Shown: positions 10,802-24,600 of the stretch, in pieces | Position numbering within the stretch: position 1 is the stretch's first letter | Layout: each line of letters starts with the position of its first letter | Assembly: GCF_003254395.2 (NCBI RefSeq) | Contig: NC_037638.1 | Coordinates: 21,839,352-21,903,351 of the forward strand | Length of the DNA stretch: 64,000 nucleotides | Source of the DNA: Apis mellifera | Lineage: Eukaryota > Arthropoda > Insecta > Hymenoptera > Apidae | Reading direction: 5' to 3' | Translations under genes and position numbers: made by a program | Notes under the pieces: model-generated | Seen by the model: only the letters and a program-made list of their open reading frames with translations | What the model was told of the DNA's origin: nothing | Database searches by the model: none

Positions 10802-13800
10802 GTAAAGGGGAAAAAGATCCATGGCAGCACACACGTTCTGGCGTTCTTTTTTTTTTGTATGTATGTATAAAGTAATTCTGTTTTTTTTCTCTTTTTTTTT
10901 TCCTTTCCATTACGAATCAGACCTGGAATAGTAGCGTCGCAGAAGGAATTCTTAACTCGCGATATTCGTAATATAACGAATTATTATTATTCTCGAACGA
11001 CAAATCTCAATTTCTCGTTGATCTTTCGTAAAAATCGTATCACGTTTTAAAAATCTCCTTCTGCGAATTCTCCAATTACCGCCACGATCGTGATTCTCAT
11101 CAATTATAAAAATCGTGAAGATAAAAAAATAAATGGATAAACGAATTGTGCAATTACGTAAAAATTTCGAATCGATAATCTCTAATGGATCATTGCAACG
11201 GATCTGCTAACTGGCCAACGCAAAGCGTTGCAATGATCTACAGAAGCGTGGCACGATCGTGGCTGTAACCAGCTGTACAAACATCCACCAAAACTCTCTC
11301 CATAAGAGTTTTATGTATTACATAATAAACTTGTGGCATGCAATTTGGTCGCTTATGTGTCAATATGGAGCAAGGATATCACGGGAGGTGCGATATGTAC
11401 ATTGCTTATTTACAGAAAAAAAGAAAAAAAAAAAAAAAAGAAGAAGAAGAAGAAATTCTCAGTTTTCTCAGACCAGTAGTGTTACCAGTGGTGTTCGCCC
11501 TCGTAAATTTTCGCCCGTTCTCGTCCCTCCCCTCCCTACCTGTATTCTACCGATTCCCTACCCTTATATATATATATATCCATTCCCTTACCACCCCTTA
11601 CAACCCTGTTCCACGAGAGTAACGAGAAATATTCGTTGGACTTTCGCCGCGTTCTCGTGATTGGAATACTTTTAAGTACCTAACTGGGAGCTCTCTAACT
11701 CTCTCGCCTTCTCTTCTTCACCGCATCTCTCTCCCTCTCTCTCTTTATCCTTTTCTACTCTTCAAGTCTCTTCCTCTTAATCTGCCAGGGGATTAAACGA
11801 GTTTTGTCGAGAGAACTTGAGGATAGAACTAGAGTGTGCGGATACATTTTGCGTGTTGTTCTTAAAACGAGATACATCCGATACGTTGTTTTTGCCGGTA
11901 TAATCGTCGATTATTCGAATATGAATTTGAGAGAGATTTCGATCGATGTCTCTCATGATTTTACAAAAATTGTATGGTAAATTATAAATTTGGACAATTT
12001 AAAATTTAAAAATTATTCTTGGAGAATTGTTTGCGATTATCGGGGATGAGACAAAGATTTTCTTTCCTTTTCTTTTTTTTAAGAACGATATTTAAGCGAA
12101 TTTCATCGAAGCAACGTAGAAAATAATAGAATTTTTTTTTTTATCACAACACACACACACGATCAATCACAATGTCGTAAACGCGTTCTCACGATGGTCT
12201 CACGAGCCGCAACGCGTATTAATAGTTTATCGACGGTCGAATGCTTGCTCGCCAATTACGGTCCACGTCTATTAACCGTTTCGACCGGCCATTTAAGGGA
12301 ACTAATGAAAATCCCGGCGGAGTAAGCCTCGTTTTGCTCTCGATCGTCCTCGATCGGAGAAAAAATTCCGAGAGGGGTAACCGGACAAACATGTTGGAGT
12401 GAGTTATTTTTTGAATAAAAAAAAAGAAAAAAAAAAGGACGAATGAAAAATCCGAGAACGAGAAACGCACGAGGGAAACGATGGTTGCCTTTTAACGCAG
12501 AGAGACTAGAACGAGACGAAGAGAGGAATTAAAGAGAAAGAGAGAGAGAGAGAATATAAAATTGAAAAGAATAGAGAGAGAGAGAGAAGGGTTAAAAATC
12601 GGGCAAAAGAGGTGAGAGAGCGACCGCGACAACGACTATGATCGCGTTAACGTTTTTTTCAATTGAACGAAAGAGTTAATTTCGCGATAATACGATTATC
12701 GAGGGAATTCGCGCGGCTGCAATTAGTTTAGGCTAAATGCGAAGCCCGGGATTGCGGGTCGAGATTGGAAAGGGCCGGCGAAAAAAATACAGATTGATCG
12801 AATTAAAGGAAATCGGCGGACGGGAGGAGGAGGGAGAGAGAGGCGGCGGGTTGTAATTTTCGATCGATCGATAGAGATTGACACGGCTTATTCCATGCAA
12901 ATGCAATTATCGTTTCGAGAGAAATTAGTCGGAGAAACGAGACGATCCAAAACTGTCTTGCCTCCTCTCTCGATTTTATCGAAACGAGTATATGAATAAT
13001 ATATATATTTTGATCGATATTTGTCTCATCCTCGACTCATTTGTTCGTGAAAAATTTCCATCCAAGAATTTTTGGAGAATCGAATCTATCTCGCTTTGGT
13101 ATTTCCTCGATAAATTAACGTTTACTCACGATTTTTCTCCGATCCCCTACTATTTTCAGGCTACGAAACATCTCGAGGAAACTCGCTACGCGAGAGTGAA
13201 CGCCCGCAGAGGAATAAAAGGATAAACACGGACAACTATCGAAACCTTGCTCTTAATACGCGAAAACAACGATGTTGATCGTTTCATTAGTAGCCGCTCA
13301 TTCGTCCCGATAAAACGGGGAAAACGGAGGAAATTGTTTATCAACGAACCGTGCAAGGGGGAAACCAGGGAACCAGGGTGGATTTCCTTCCCATTTTTCC
13401 TCTCACTTTTTCTTCTCCTCGATCAAACAGCGAACACAACGAACAACGGGTTTGGGTTTTGATAAATATCGGGCAAAGGAGGAGGAGAAGAACATCGCGT
13501 TTCGAAGAAACGGAAGACGTTCCCGTAATTGTTCCCGGCCCGAGATTAGGTCCGGGATGATTGCGATACGAAATTACGTTCTTCTCACGTTTCCCTGCCA
13601 CGGTTAATTATCCTCCTTGGATACGATGACGAATCGTGAAATTGTTTAATGTATCTACGTCGGATCGATTACGCCGTATCACATCCCCCTCCCCGTGAAA
13701 CAATCTCCTTTCTCTGCCTACCCTCGCCACCCTTCTTTCTATTCCCGTCTCTCCTCTTCTTTGTTCCTTTCTCGTTCGTGCGTGCGTGCGTGTGTGTGTC

Positions 13801-14081
13801 CTTCCTTCTTTTTTATTTTTACTTTTTTTTATTTTTATATATATTTTTTTTTTTGCTCCTTTCTCTCGTCGATCGGTCGTTATTAATTGGCAAACTAACA
13901 AGCAGCCAGGAATCAGAAAACGTTGAATTTAATTTCCGAACGTAACGAGAATCGACGCGCGTTCAGTTTGTGTCATCGATTATCGTCGGTGTACAACGGT
14001 GACTGAATAGAAATATTCGCGAAAATATAAATATTAAGAATGCAAACAACGATCGTGCTGCTCTAAATACATATATATTCT

Positions 14082-14108
14082 ATTTTTTTTTTTTTTTTTT
14101 TTTTTTTT
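14082..14108. repeat. Poly-T run
   Basis: About 27 nearly continuous T residues, followed by ATTTGC; simple homopolymer in the Cirl intron, with no sign of a retroposed gene next to it. Confidence 0.85.
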
Positions 14109-16572
14109 ATTTGCATCATTCAGTCAAATCCAGGCGATCGTGTCGTGTTTATTAATCAAATATTAACGCTCGTAATTCCTCCGTTGACTGCATTCGCGTT
14201 AAAGAATCTTTAAAGAGGTACGTTCCTTCTTTTTTTTTATTTACATTTTTTAATGGCTCGAATGATGAATGATTAAACGTCGCTGATTCTCAATGGCCGC
14301 ATCGCGATAAAGGAGAAAAAGAAGGAGAAGGAGAGAGAAAGAGATAGAGAAAAGAAAGAAGTTTATATCTTAGTAGAAAAAAAAGAATCTTGAAGGATTT
14401 CTCGAAGTTTTCGAACTGGTTCCCTGGTCGGTCCGAGTTAACGAGGAGAATCGAATCATCGAGTGGCTATTAGCGCAATGTAATTACCCAGCGATTGCGC
14501 AACCTGGTGGAAAGAATCCGTTCCCAGAAGGTTCGGGACAGCAAGCATTAGCCTTTTCTCGATCATCATTTTATATGGTATGTATACTTAGTCGAGTTGT
14601 TTTTCACGTGGAAAACTTTGAAACTTTCATTTTCTTTCATTACGTTACAGTCTCGTCGAGAAATTTGGAAAAATGGAACCTCTGCACGTCCATGAATGTT
14701 AAATTAATAATTGCCAATGAAAGGAAACTTAGGAATGCAAAATAATTTCGAGGTATTTGTAAAATATTCGAATGTCCATCTCCTAGATTTTTGCAAAATA
14801 TCATAAATTTATATATCGTTACCTAATATTTGACTAATGAAAATTTCAAACAATTCAAAATATCAAGCAATTGCCGTATACCAATGCGTATAGAAAAAGC
14901 AAGAAAAAAAAGAGGATAGCTAATCGATTGCGAAAGTTCAACTACGAATCGAATAAGAAGAAAGCGCCAACAACGTAAGAAGCACTCTTAATCTAAAAAT
15001 ATTTGATTCTTCGAAATCAATGTTCCCTTAATTTTGAAAAAGATCAAAGCAACTCGAATCACTGGATCGTAACTTCCTCGGTTAATTCGAAACTAATTTT
15101 CTTTAACTAATCTCGAGAGTAATTAACCGACCACGGATCGCAAGAGGATCGTGTAGCAACGAATCGAAGAAGAAGAGCAAGGAACATTGATCGCAGCACC
15201 TCAACCTCGATCTCGCGGCGTTAATTCGACGCTCGAAACTAATTTTCGCTAATTTCCGCGCTGGAAACTCCTCGCGGATTGGTCATTTTTCCCCCCCTCC
15301 CCTCCCCGAGGGGGATCTATCCCCTAATCCCGGCGTGGCAGATTGAAGAAATTGAAGAAAATCCGGGAAACGAACCGCGTCATTTCTCAACGGGTGTAAT
15401 GAACATTTCCACGGTTACGCGCGGCGCGCGTCATTAATTCCAGAGCACTCGCTGCGGGAACCGGGCCGTTCAATTTCATTAATCGTTCCCGAGCCCCGCC
15501 CCCCCCCTACCCCGGTTTCACTTAAATCGTAATCTCGTACGTGGCCGGCCCCAACCCCCTTGATAAATCTCGAAAACCGTAGACCTGTACAACCGTCAAT
15601 CCGTCGTTTCGACGCCGGTTCCCGGCTTTGTCCGTAAACCCATCCACGTTAATCCGCGATCAATGTTCCTCAACATGCCGCTTGGATCAGACGAATCCCC
15701 CGATGAGGGGGATTTTTTCAACTCCGTTTGCTTCTCGCCCGAATTGCGAGAAATTTCTTTCCATCCGTGATTCGACTACTCTTCTTATCGCGTGTCGCGT
15801 TAACGGATTCTTGAATTATAATAAAAGGAAGGAGGAAGTTGGTCAGAGAAAGAGAGATTGTTCGCTTCGCCGACAATGCCAACTACAGGTTTGGAGATGC
15901 GCCGAGAGAGCGAGAAAAGAGAGAAGATGGAGGAGGAGTAAAAATTAGATTGCACGTAAACGCTAGTTTTTTTAAAGTATCTTGGATTTTTCTGGGATAC
16001 GCTTGCTCCATTTTGCTTGGCTCACTTCTGAGAAAGAAAGGATGGTTAAACGTTGGAGAAACGCGTCGACTGGTATCTTGGATTCTTCTTATCTTTGTCT
16101 CGAGCGTATATGTACGGGATTGAAATTTAAACTCGATTTAAATTTAAATTGGGGGAAAAATCAATCGAGCGGATGGAAGGAAGGAAGGAAGGAATTTTTT
16201 GAAACGTAAACCGAAGGCTTACAAAGCTCTTATTCAGGATACCAGGCAACGCGTTAATGACGGAAACAAAGTCTCGTTATTCACGGGGATCGCATTAACA
16301 AAGGATCTTTCGAAGCGAAACACAGTGAAAGGTAGACCCGGAACACACGTAGCGGTAAATGTTTCAAGCGGGAGGTATGTGCATGCGTGTGAATTTTTAT
16401 GAAAATCGATGCACCTTGCGCCAACTACGATCTGATGTTAAGGGAGAGAGTAACGGGTTAAACAACGGGTCGATTATTGAAACAGAGAGAATCGAAAAAA
16501 AAAGAGAGAGGAGGAGGAGAGAAAAAGAGAAAAGAAAACGAAGCGGTATGAAAAATGTATAAGTTACTCGTA

Positions 16573-16593
16573 AATAAATAAATAAATAAATAA
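16573..16593. repeat. (AAAT)n short tandem repeat
   Basis: Five to six copies of AAAT/TAAA in the Cirl intron. Confidence 0.85.
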
Positions 16594-19548
16594 TTCTTCG
16601 AATCGAATGAGTTGACTCGCGCCGTTGATTCTCGAGTTCTTAACTTAAAAGAACGATGATACTCGTGTGAACGGTGTACCAGATTCCTACTAAACAATGT
16701 TAAAACTCATCGAAAGTCGAGAAATGATTACTGGAATAATAATTTTGTCGATAAAAGAAAAAGGATCGAAACCCTTCGAGAAAATGAAACGCGACGATCG
16801 ATCAAGAGAAATATCCAATCTCGGCTGGAATTAAACATTTACACGTATACTTAAATATATCCTTATTTTTGTAATGGAAAATCGCTGGTACACCGATATC
16901 CATCCGAGTATCGATAAGTGCAACAACTAATGTATAAATCGTTGCACGAAAAAATTGCACGAAAGTTATTTTTGAGACACGGCACAAAGGGAAGGGTGAA
17001 AAGTCGCCGCGGTCTAGATCGATCCTCGAGGAGAGAAGAGGGAAGCAAAAAAAGGAATTTATATAGACGACTCCAGAGATTCGAGAGAGAGAGAAGAAGA
17101 CGAGCAAGTACGGAGTGATTACGATCAGCGGGCAAAGCTGATGGGTTGATCTTCTTCTCGATCGATTCCGCGAAATGAGTTAAATTGACGTCAAATTCTG
17201 CTGTCTCGTCTTGCGAAACGCAGATAGAGTGTGTATAATCGCGCGTGGAATCGCGACATGTTACGTGCACGACTTTACGCACGGTGTAGGCAACGCGGTG
17301 GAACTTCTCCACTTAAAGTTAATCCGGAAGTTATTACTCCTCGACGACGAGAGCAGGTCCTTAGACCGTCTCCGCGCGGCCAACTTTGAAACGTTTTTTT
17401 TTTGAAAAACGTACTTCAACGTACCTCTCTCAAACGATGGCGCGTTTCGATATTAACACGCGTATTTCTCTTCTTACGCGACGCATTCTTTCTCGCATTC
17501 GATTTTTCATCCGTTTTCTTTCACTCCGCAGCCGGCCACGAGGATCGAGCTCATCGCAAAGCGACGATGGAAGGAATACGATTTCGATTCGTCATCGCGA
17601 TTATCTTTCCCAATTATTCACGGTACCGGCTGACGTTGTCTTATATTATCGTTGGTCGTTGAACCGCACATCGTTTCCTTTTTTTCGTCGTTTCGTTTCG
17701 TTAAAATTAATATCCGCCACGATTAATCATAATGACGAAATTCGCGCGATGAATCCCGGCGAATCAACGAAATTTCGCGTCACCGTACCCTCTTCGTCTT
17801 TGTCTCGTCTCTCTCTCTCTCTTCTCTCCCTCTTAACAGCTCTCCTCTTCGTTCGAATTTTCGAATCGAATCGATCTATAGACCAACGGATGCGACATAA
17901 ATTCCGCTTTGCTTTTGTTTTTTTTTTTGTTCAAACAATTTGACGATCTTCAATTCGAGAGAAGAAAAGAAGAAGAAATGATAATAATAAAAAAAAAAAA
18001 ACAAAAAATAGAACAATAGAATAGAAACAGGAATCCGCAGGACAGGTTGGATTTTGTCAAAAATACGGAATCTTGTGGAAATACGTGGATCTTGTGACAA
18101 GCGGAAATGCGGCGCGTGAAACGCGCTTGCATTTCGCGTGTACATATATGTATATATATATATTTTATTATTACGAGTACGTGTATACTTTGGTGTGCGT
18201 GTACGTGTGCGAGTCTGAGACATTGGAGATCGCAAAGACACGAAGAACGAAGGAGAATAGAGGGGATGTTCGCGAGGGACCGGGATAGAGAAGCGACCGC
18301 TGAGTTTGCGATTCTTCCTACCGCTCTGATCCGCCGCGAAATACGCTCTTCAATGGTCGAGCAATTGGCCAGTTCGCCGGACCATATGAAGCCGTCCACT
18401 CCTTCCTCATTTTCCTTCCTTCCTCCCACCCTCCCTCCTCTTGGGCATATCCTCTTTCCCATCCCATCCCATCCTTTACCCCTTTCGCCATTTATTTCCT
18501 CGCGATCTCGACTCCATTTCTCTTTGCTCCATTTCTGGGGCGGTCAGGGAGGGAGAGGGAGGGTGGGGAATAAGGAGAGGGAACGGCGTCGAGGAAGCTG
18601 ATTCCGTGGTGGTATCATTCTTCTATAGTGTTCAATCCTTCGAAATTATTCTCTCGATCTCGAAAAAATATTTGTATAATCTAATAGGAATATCGTAAAA
18701 AAGAAAAATCTTCGTGATCTTTTTTCTATTTTTCGTTATTCTTTCCTTGAACGCGAGTCACGCGAAGCATAACACGAAGCGTCGAAATTTTTCGTTTCAT
18801 CCTCCCTTTCGAAACGCGTTGTTGACTGAAATATTTCATTCGATCGCGTTTTTCACGCGAGAAAGGTGGCACATTGGAACAATGGAAACTTTCAACGAAA
18901 TTGGACACAACGAAAATGAAAGAAAGATCCGCGTGAATATTTGAACGATTAATCTCGAGGAGACGATTCCGCGGTTCGAGCAAAAGGCCACCATATATTT
19001 CCAAGTACATATATATATATCTGCGCGAAATCGAGAATCGAATTTCCGCATTTCTCCACGGTTTAATAATTTTTCACTTCGACCGATCAAACCGTTCAAT
19101 CGCGCGGCTAACTGGTTGCCAGGGCGAAGATGCGCGCGATCGGATCGAGATTCGTTGGTGATAGATCGTATAGATCCCCGCCCCCTCTCCTCCCTCCGTC
19201 CAAGGTCATCGAAAGACTATGATCGATATACGGACACGGGATCGCATACACGCGCGCACGGAACTCGTTCAGGAAGCGTTTCTCGTTATCCGCGCGGGGA
19301 ACGAGTTAGAATCTCAGGTGTCATGCTGGATATCTCTCGAATGGCTCTGGTAAAAGGTTGGCCGTGTAGATACCGATCCATGTGGAAAGTCGGATCGCTC
19401 GATAACCCGGGGACCAAAGTGACAAGCGCGATCTACGCCTCGATCGGATCGAACGTCTCCTTTAATTGGTGCTAGTCCAGACTCATTAACGATAGAGAAT
19501 ATCTGGCGGAACGCTGTCCATTTTTCCAATTCCCCTTCCTTCTTTTCT

Positions 19549-19586
19549 CTTCTTCTTCTTCTTCTTCTTCTTCTTCTTCTTCTTCC
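19549..19586. repeat. (CTT)12 microsatellite
   Basis: About 37 bp of CTT repeats roughly 200 bp downstream (in Cirl sense) of the first lectin exon. On the Cirl sense strand it reads GAA repeats. The poly-Glu frame across it is a repeat artefact. Confidence 0.93.
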
Positions 19587-19782
19587 TCGCTTTCGATAGA
19601 ATATCGAATAGTACGTTCGAGATTCGGTTTCGATACCATCATCATCGTGATTCCTCGACGCGATTTCGTGGAACAGGGATGAAGGATCAAAGGAATCAAG
19701 CTGATTGTATATGTGTTGAGTGTGTGTGTATGTATATGTGTATATGATAGGATGCAAGGACGTCGATGATCGGAATACTTAC

Positions 19783-19969
19783 TCGCTGTTGAGCACCCGG
19801 AAGGATTTGGGCGACATACAATTGACGCTCCAGTCGGTGTTCCCGTGCTCGTTGCATATCGTTATCGAGAACCTTCCGTAATTCGCTCTGATAAGATGGA
19901 TCAGCTTTCCCTCCCCGCACTCGATCCACAATGTTTTCCCCTCGCAGGCGTACGCGGTGTCGTACCTAT
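19783..19969 (-). CDS. Cirl: Latrophilin/Cirl lectin (RBL/SUEL) domain, first half
   Basis: Minus-strand 187 nt exon (2 nt + 61 codons + 2 nt), acceptor ttctgttacag and donor GCGA|gtaagt, both strong. It encodes the N-terminal half of the rhamnose/galactose-binding lectin domain: TAYACEGKTLWIEC, then LIRANYGRFSITICNEHGN, then DWSVNCMSPKSFRVLNS. Four cysteines and the ANYGR-F-ITIC core are latrophilin hallmarks; as I recall, Drosophila Cirl has LIRANYGRFSITICNDHGN at the same place. The protein is a plasma-membrane adhesion GPCR. In vertebrates this lectin domain binds teneurins; in flies Cirl acts in mechanosensory neurons. The exon starts in mid-codon (xAT), so a start exon ending in one base of a codon must lie at a higher coordinate. 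It joins either exon B or exon A. Confidence 0.95.
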
Positions 19970-21660
19970 CTGTAACAGAAATGGCACAAAATTAATATAT
20001 AAAACATTTCAACTACTATTTGAAAACGAAATGATTAAAAATATTCCATTTTCCAATGGTTTCAAACTCCGTTGGAAGGAACGAAACTTGTCAAATGAAC
20101 AATCGTCCCCAAAAAGGTACAATTTAAAGAAGTATTCCGTTCGATGGACAACCCAAGGAAGGAAAGCTTCATCGTTTCAAGCCTTAGCAATGTTTCATTT
20201 AGTCGAAAACAAGAGTGGTCTAATTAAAATCGCCACGATTCGCAAGAAGAACAATGAGAAAAGGAATAAAATGGCGCGAGTCGCAAAACTGCGAAGGAAT
20301 AACATCGACGGCTTTTCGAATACGATAGTTGCAGCCAGACGGGAGAAGGTTGAATTACGAGCGAGTGAATAAGGGGGGAGTCCAGGGAGAATGGAAGGGG
20401 ATTTGAGATTTGCAAGCGGCGAGAGAGTCAAGGACACGTCAAAGTAGCTTTGCACGAAATTACAGTGACGAGTCGGTTGGGGAGAAGGCGGTTTCGGCCG
20501 GGTGGTGGTTGTTGCCGGGCAGAAGGGTGCATTACCGACACGCGGTTGTTGCGCAGCCCCGTGTCGCGTTTCCAAGTGTAATGGAATTAAGATAAAGGAC
20601 ACCGGTGTATAGACGCGCGTATATATACAGGGGACGCAAACAATGAGAGAAGAGAGAGGAGGAGGGAGCGTAGTGTTCGAGCGACGGAAGATGAAGATAG
20701 CCGGCTCCGGCTCCGCTCTTTGTCGATCCCCAAACCCCATCCACACTGCGGAAAATGCCCTCGCGCCAGATTTCCTTTGAAAGCGAATTAGCGAATTTAC
20801 AACCGCGACTTTCTTCGAAGAAAAGTCACCCTCCCCTCTTCCCTTCACTCTTGTGCTTGGTCATTTCATGATCAACGAGGAAATAATCATCTCGTGATTA
20901 TTTTGATTTAATGGCCGCGAAAATGGGGGATGGAGATGTCTTTTCTCGAATTATTTTAAAGTTGGAGAGTATTGATATATTCTATCTAGTGTTCTCGATG
21001 TTTCGTTATTTATGCGGCGAGGATCGATAATTGCGAATCGAGAAAAGATGTACGAGCAAGAAAACTAACAGTCGTGAAACGTAGGTTCGAGCTTATTTGG
21101 ACGGAGGAATGATAGATCTGCCATAATACCGGTCAGCCTTAACCCCAAGAGTTAAGGTGACGAGGAGAATGCGGGCGGTTGTGTCTGGAAGAAGGAAGAA
21201 GGTGGTGGAGAAGTAAGTCCCGAGAGGAACGAGGCGAGAGAGATAGGAAGAAACGAGAGGAGGAATAGAGACTGGTCTACTACAGTGGAGAAGAAGGGGT
21301 GTAATAACTCTGTCCCGTGAAAGCCCCGTCGTGAGTTCATTAGTTCCATACGGACGCGCCACAATGCCATTTTAGACCGCTGTTAGAACCTTCTCCTTCA
21401 ACCTTCTTTCCCTTCTTTCCAACGTGTCCCGAATAATCGGCGAGTCGAAAAAAAATTCTAACGCGTCTCGAAAAATTCTTTCTCCAGCGTTATAAACATA
21501 GGGGAAAAAAGGAAAGAAAAAGAGGGAGGGGGGGGGGTAAAAAAGGTGCGACAACCGATACGAGATCGATATCGGCTTATTACGATTAATACAGTTTTTA
21601 GCCCGATCGTTTTTTCTTCCTAAGCCATCGATACGAGCGACGACAAAAAGAAACAAACAA

Positions 21661-21683
21661 GTTTACCTTTTAATAAGGTAAAC
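21661..21683. repeat. Short perfect hairpin GTTTACCTT / AAGGTAAAC
   Basis: Nine-base perfect inverted arms around a 5-base loop. It is too short to suggest a microRNA; function unknown. Confidence 0.7.
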
Positions 21684-24600
21684 GTGAGCCTATCAAAGTC
21701 GATTCGACAAAGAGCGTAACGCTGGTGCACGCTCCTGTACACGGGTATACACGGGTGTGTAGTATACATTAGGAAGAAAGGAGGCGTAAAAACGCAGGGC
21801 GTTTCGAAGCGGCGCGAAGAAACGCCGATTTTACGGTATCTCGGGGCTTTCCATTACCGTAAAAGATCCGAAGGAATTCGTTTTAAACGAGAACAAAATC
21901 GCCGGTCACGCTACAATGGATTCCTCGAGCCGTGGGGCGGAGGGAAGGAAGGAGGAGGAGGGGAGAGAAAATAGTAGATTTTATAGGATCCGAGTAATTT
22001 CTCACCGGTTTCCTTCCCTAGGTGTTCGTGCCGACCCACGGTTTGTCCGCCGGTTAATTAAGCCTGTCTCGATAACACCATAAGCGGCAGCTAATCGATA
22101 CACACGCCTGTATCATTGCGGTTTCGACGAGCAGGGTTCGAAGCGGAAACCAGCCGTCCGTCGTCGCCGTGTATCGTGCGTATCCGTGTCACAGAAACGA
22201 ATACTTTGCTACTACGGGAACGGAATAACCTTGGCTTCCGTGAAACGAGCGCGTGTCCTAACCGCGGCCGCATGTCGCTCCTCGTTCTCCCGCGCCGTCA
22301 CTCGCAGCTGCGCTCCGCAACTGCATTCTCGCTCTCTGCCCTTCTAAGCGCGATGAAAAAAAGGCCGCGTTCAAGCTGACACCAGCTTCCTCCTCCGTTC
22401 GAACGCCGGCATTCCTCCCCCTTTTATCACGGAGGACCGGTCACTTTCGTCCACCCCTTTTTTCTTCTTTTCGTCCGCTTTCCGCCCTTTTTCTTTTTTC
22501 TCTCTCTCTCTCTCTTTTGCTTTTGTTCGTCGTTGCGTTGCACCGGAGGGGTTCCAGTTTTTCAGGCTTCCGAATTTAATGCAGGGGCGAGATGCATTCG
22601 CGTGTTTTAGCGGTATGGGTTAAAGGTGTGAGTTCGAGGTGTCGTTGCCTTTTTGAATATGTTATAAGAGACGCGTTGTGTGTGTGTATAAGAGAGGTGT
22701 GATAACATCCCCTCCCGTTTAGAAGGCAAATGCGGAACAATAAAATGGGGGAGAAAGGAGGGATGATGTTCGTATTTTTTTTTTTTCTAGTCGAAAGCAT
22801 TAAGGTATGGCGATAATTAATTGCGATCTCTCGACGCGAAGAGGGAGGAAAACTTGGATGACTCTTGGTTTTCATCGAGTCAAACGCGATCTGTTCATTG
22901 TGAAGCCGGCGACAACGAGCTTTGCTCACTCGTCGTCGCTTAAACGCGCGCGGGTGAAAAAGGGGATGGAAAATTATTACGATTCGCGAGAGAAGGAGCG
23001 AGATTGAATGTGTCCCTCTGTTGGGAAAACTTGCCGTTTCGCGATTTCGCTGGCTGTCTTAGGGAAAAAAAATTTCCATCGGGCGGAAACGCGCGCACCC
23101 GAAGGATAATGACGACACGCGGAGATGGCGCGCGCCATAATCTAGCTCGTCGTCTCGACGCGCCAAAGAGAGAAAGAGAGAGGAAAATCCGCCTTCTTTT
23201 TGCCGGAGTTCTCGCGTTTGACCCTCTCGCATCGCACTTTGACGGAGTGCATTTCGAATGAATACCGTGAAAAGTTTTTAACGAGTGCACTCTCTCTCTC
23301 TCTCTCTGCTGCCGTCTCGCTGCAACGCCCCAGCGAAAATGACGACGACGCTGCCGAGATTCGAAGGTGTGAACGACGCTATCGCTCGGAGAAAAATATT
23401 CCAACGAGATTGCTGAACACTGAATGAACGCTTGCGATCGGATTGAAGACACGCGACAATCGTAGGAGAAATAACTGTGAGTGGAGATACGAAGTAATGC
23501 TCTTCTCGAAAATTTATCCATCCAGATATTGCTGGATGGTATCTTTTTAATCTCTCCTCTCGATCGTTACTCTAAAGTCTCCCAAGCATCTCCAAAAGGG
23601 ATCTGGAATCAAGAAGATTGATTTTTTTTACGTGCAATAATTCGCGATTATTAAGCATTAACGCAACAACGTTGAAAGAGAGAAAGGTCTAATCAAGCGG
23701 ATTTCCATCTTAGTCCCATTGAAGTTCTTTGAAGCGGGAGTCGTCGTCTCTTGTCGTCGCCGTCTCGCGACAGACACCGGGGGAAGGTGAGAACGCCGCA
23801 GGATTTCGTGCGGTCAATGCGCAGCCTGAACTCTGCCCAGGGATTCTAAGTACGGATTCTGAGGCGCAACGGGCTTCAAACTTGGCTAGGAACCCCTCCT
23901 CCTCCTCCTCCTCCTCCTCCCGTCTACGTGCACACGTCCCTGTGCGCACTCGAAGGCGCGGTTCCGTGTATCGACTGGCGCGCGCATAAGCGCGCGTGTA
24001 CCCGTGAACGATGGGGTGGAAGCGCTTGAATACCGACAGCTCCTTCCCTCCGGGACGAAGTTTCAAGGGAGGCTTGCCCGAGTATCTGTGTTTCGAGTCG
24101 TTCGATCGTTCTCGGGGATTTACGGCGATCTCGAACGGAGGAGATAGATCAAGATTCGTTCGCGCGAATCCATCATCGGCCAAAAAACTATTTCGAGAAA
24201 ATTCTCCGTTTCGATTCGAGTATCCTTTTCTCTTAATCATCCGATCTTTGAATAGTCTTCGCTGCTTTGCCCGAAATAAAATTGTGATTCGAAAAATTAA
24301 AATTGATAATTATAAGCGAATAATAACGGATAGCTCTACGCCTTTTAGATTCTCGAGTGAACTTTTGAACCTGGAATGAAATGATCGAGAGAAAGAGAGA
24401 GAGAGAGAGAAAAGGCGAGACCCAACACGTAGACGAGAAACAAGAAATCCAAAGTATCCAAGGTATTAGTGTTTCCCCGAGGGAGGATAATTAATTACCT
24501 GTAGCACCTGTAGCATCACACCAGCGGGCAGGACGTATCGCCAATAAAGCATTCGATATTTCTCGATTAATTCCAGATCCGTCCCGGCCGGTTGCGAGAC

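Larger units (their letters stand above)
4357..19782 (-). other. Cirl: 15.4 kb Cirl intron
   Basis: Large intron splitting the lectin domain, donor AACAGCGA|gtaagt at 19782-19777 and acceptor before 4356. It holds AT-rich patches (about 5700-6100, 14000-15100), poly-T and poly-A runs, GA/CT microsatellites and short chance open frames on both strands. Apart from the weak candidate exon at 10599-10801, I see no gene in it. Confidence 0.7.

Noticed and set aside
20195..20848. 217-codon minus-strand open frame just upstream of the first lectin exon
   Set aside because: Low-complexity Ser/Arg/Pro/Leu composition, no domain, overlapping open frames on both strands, and no donor with the phase needed to join 19969.
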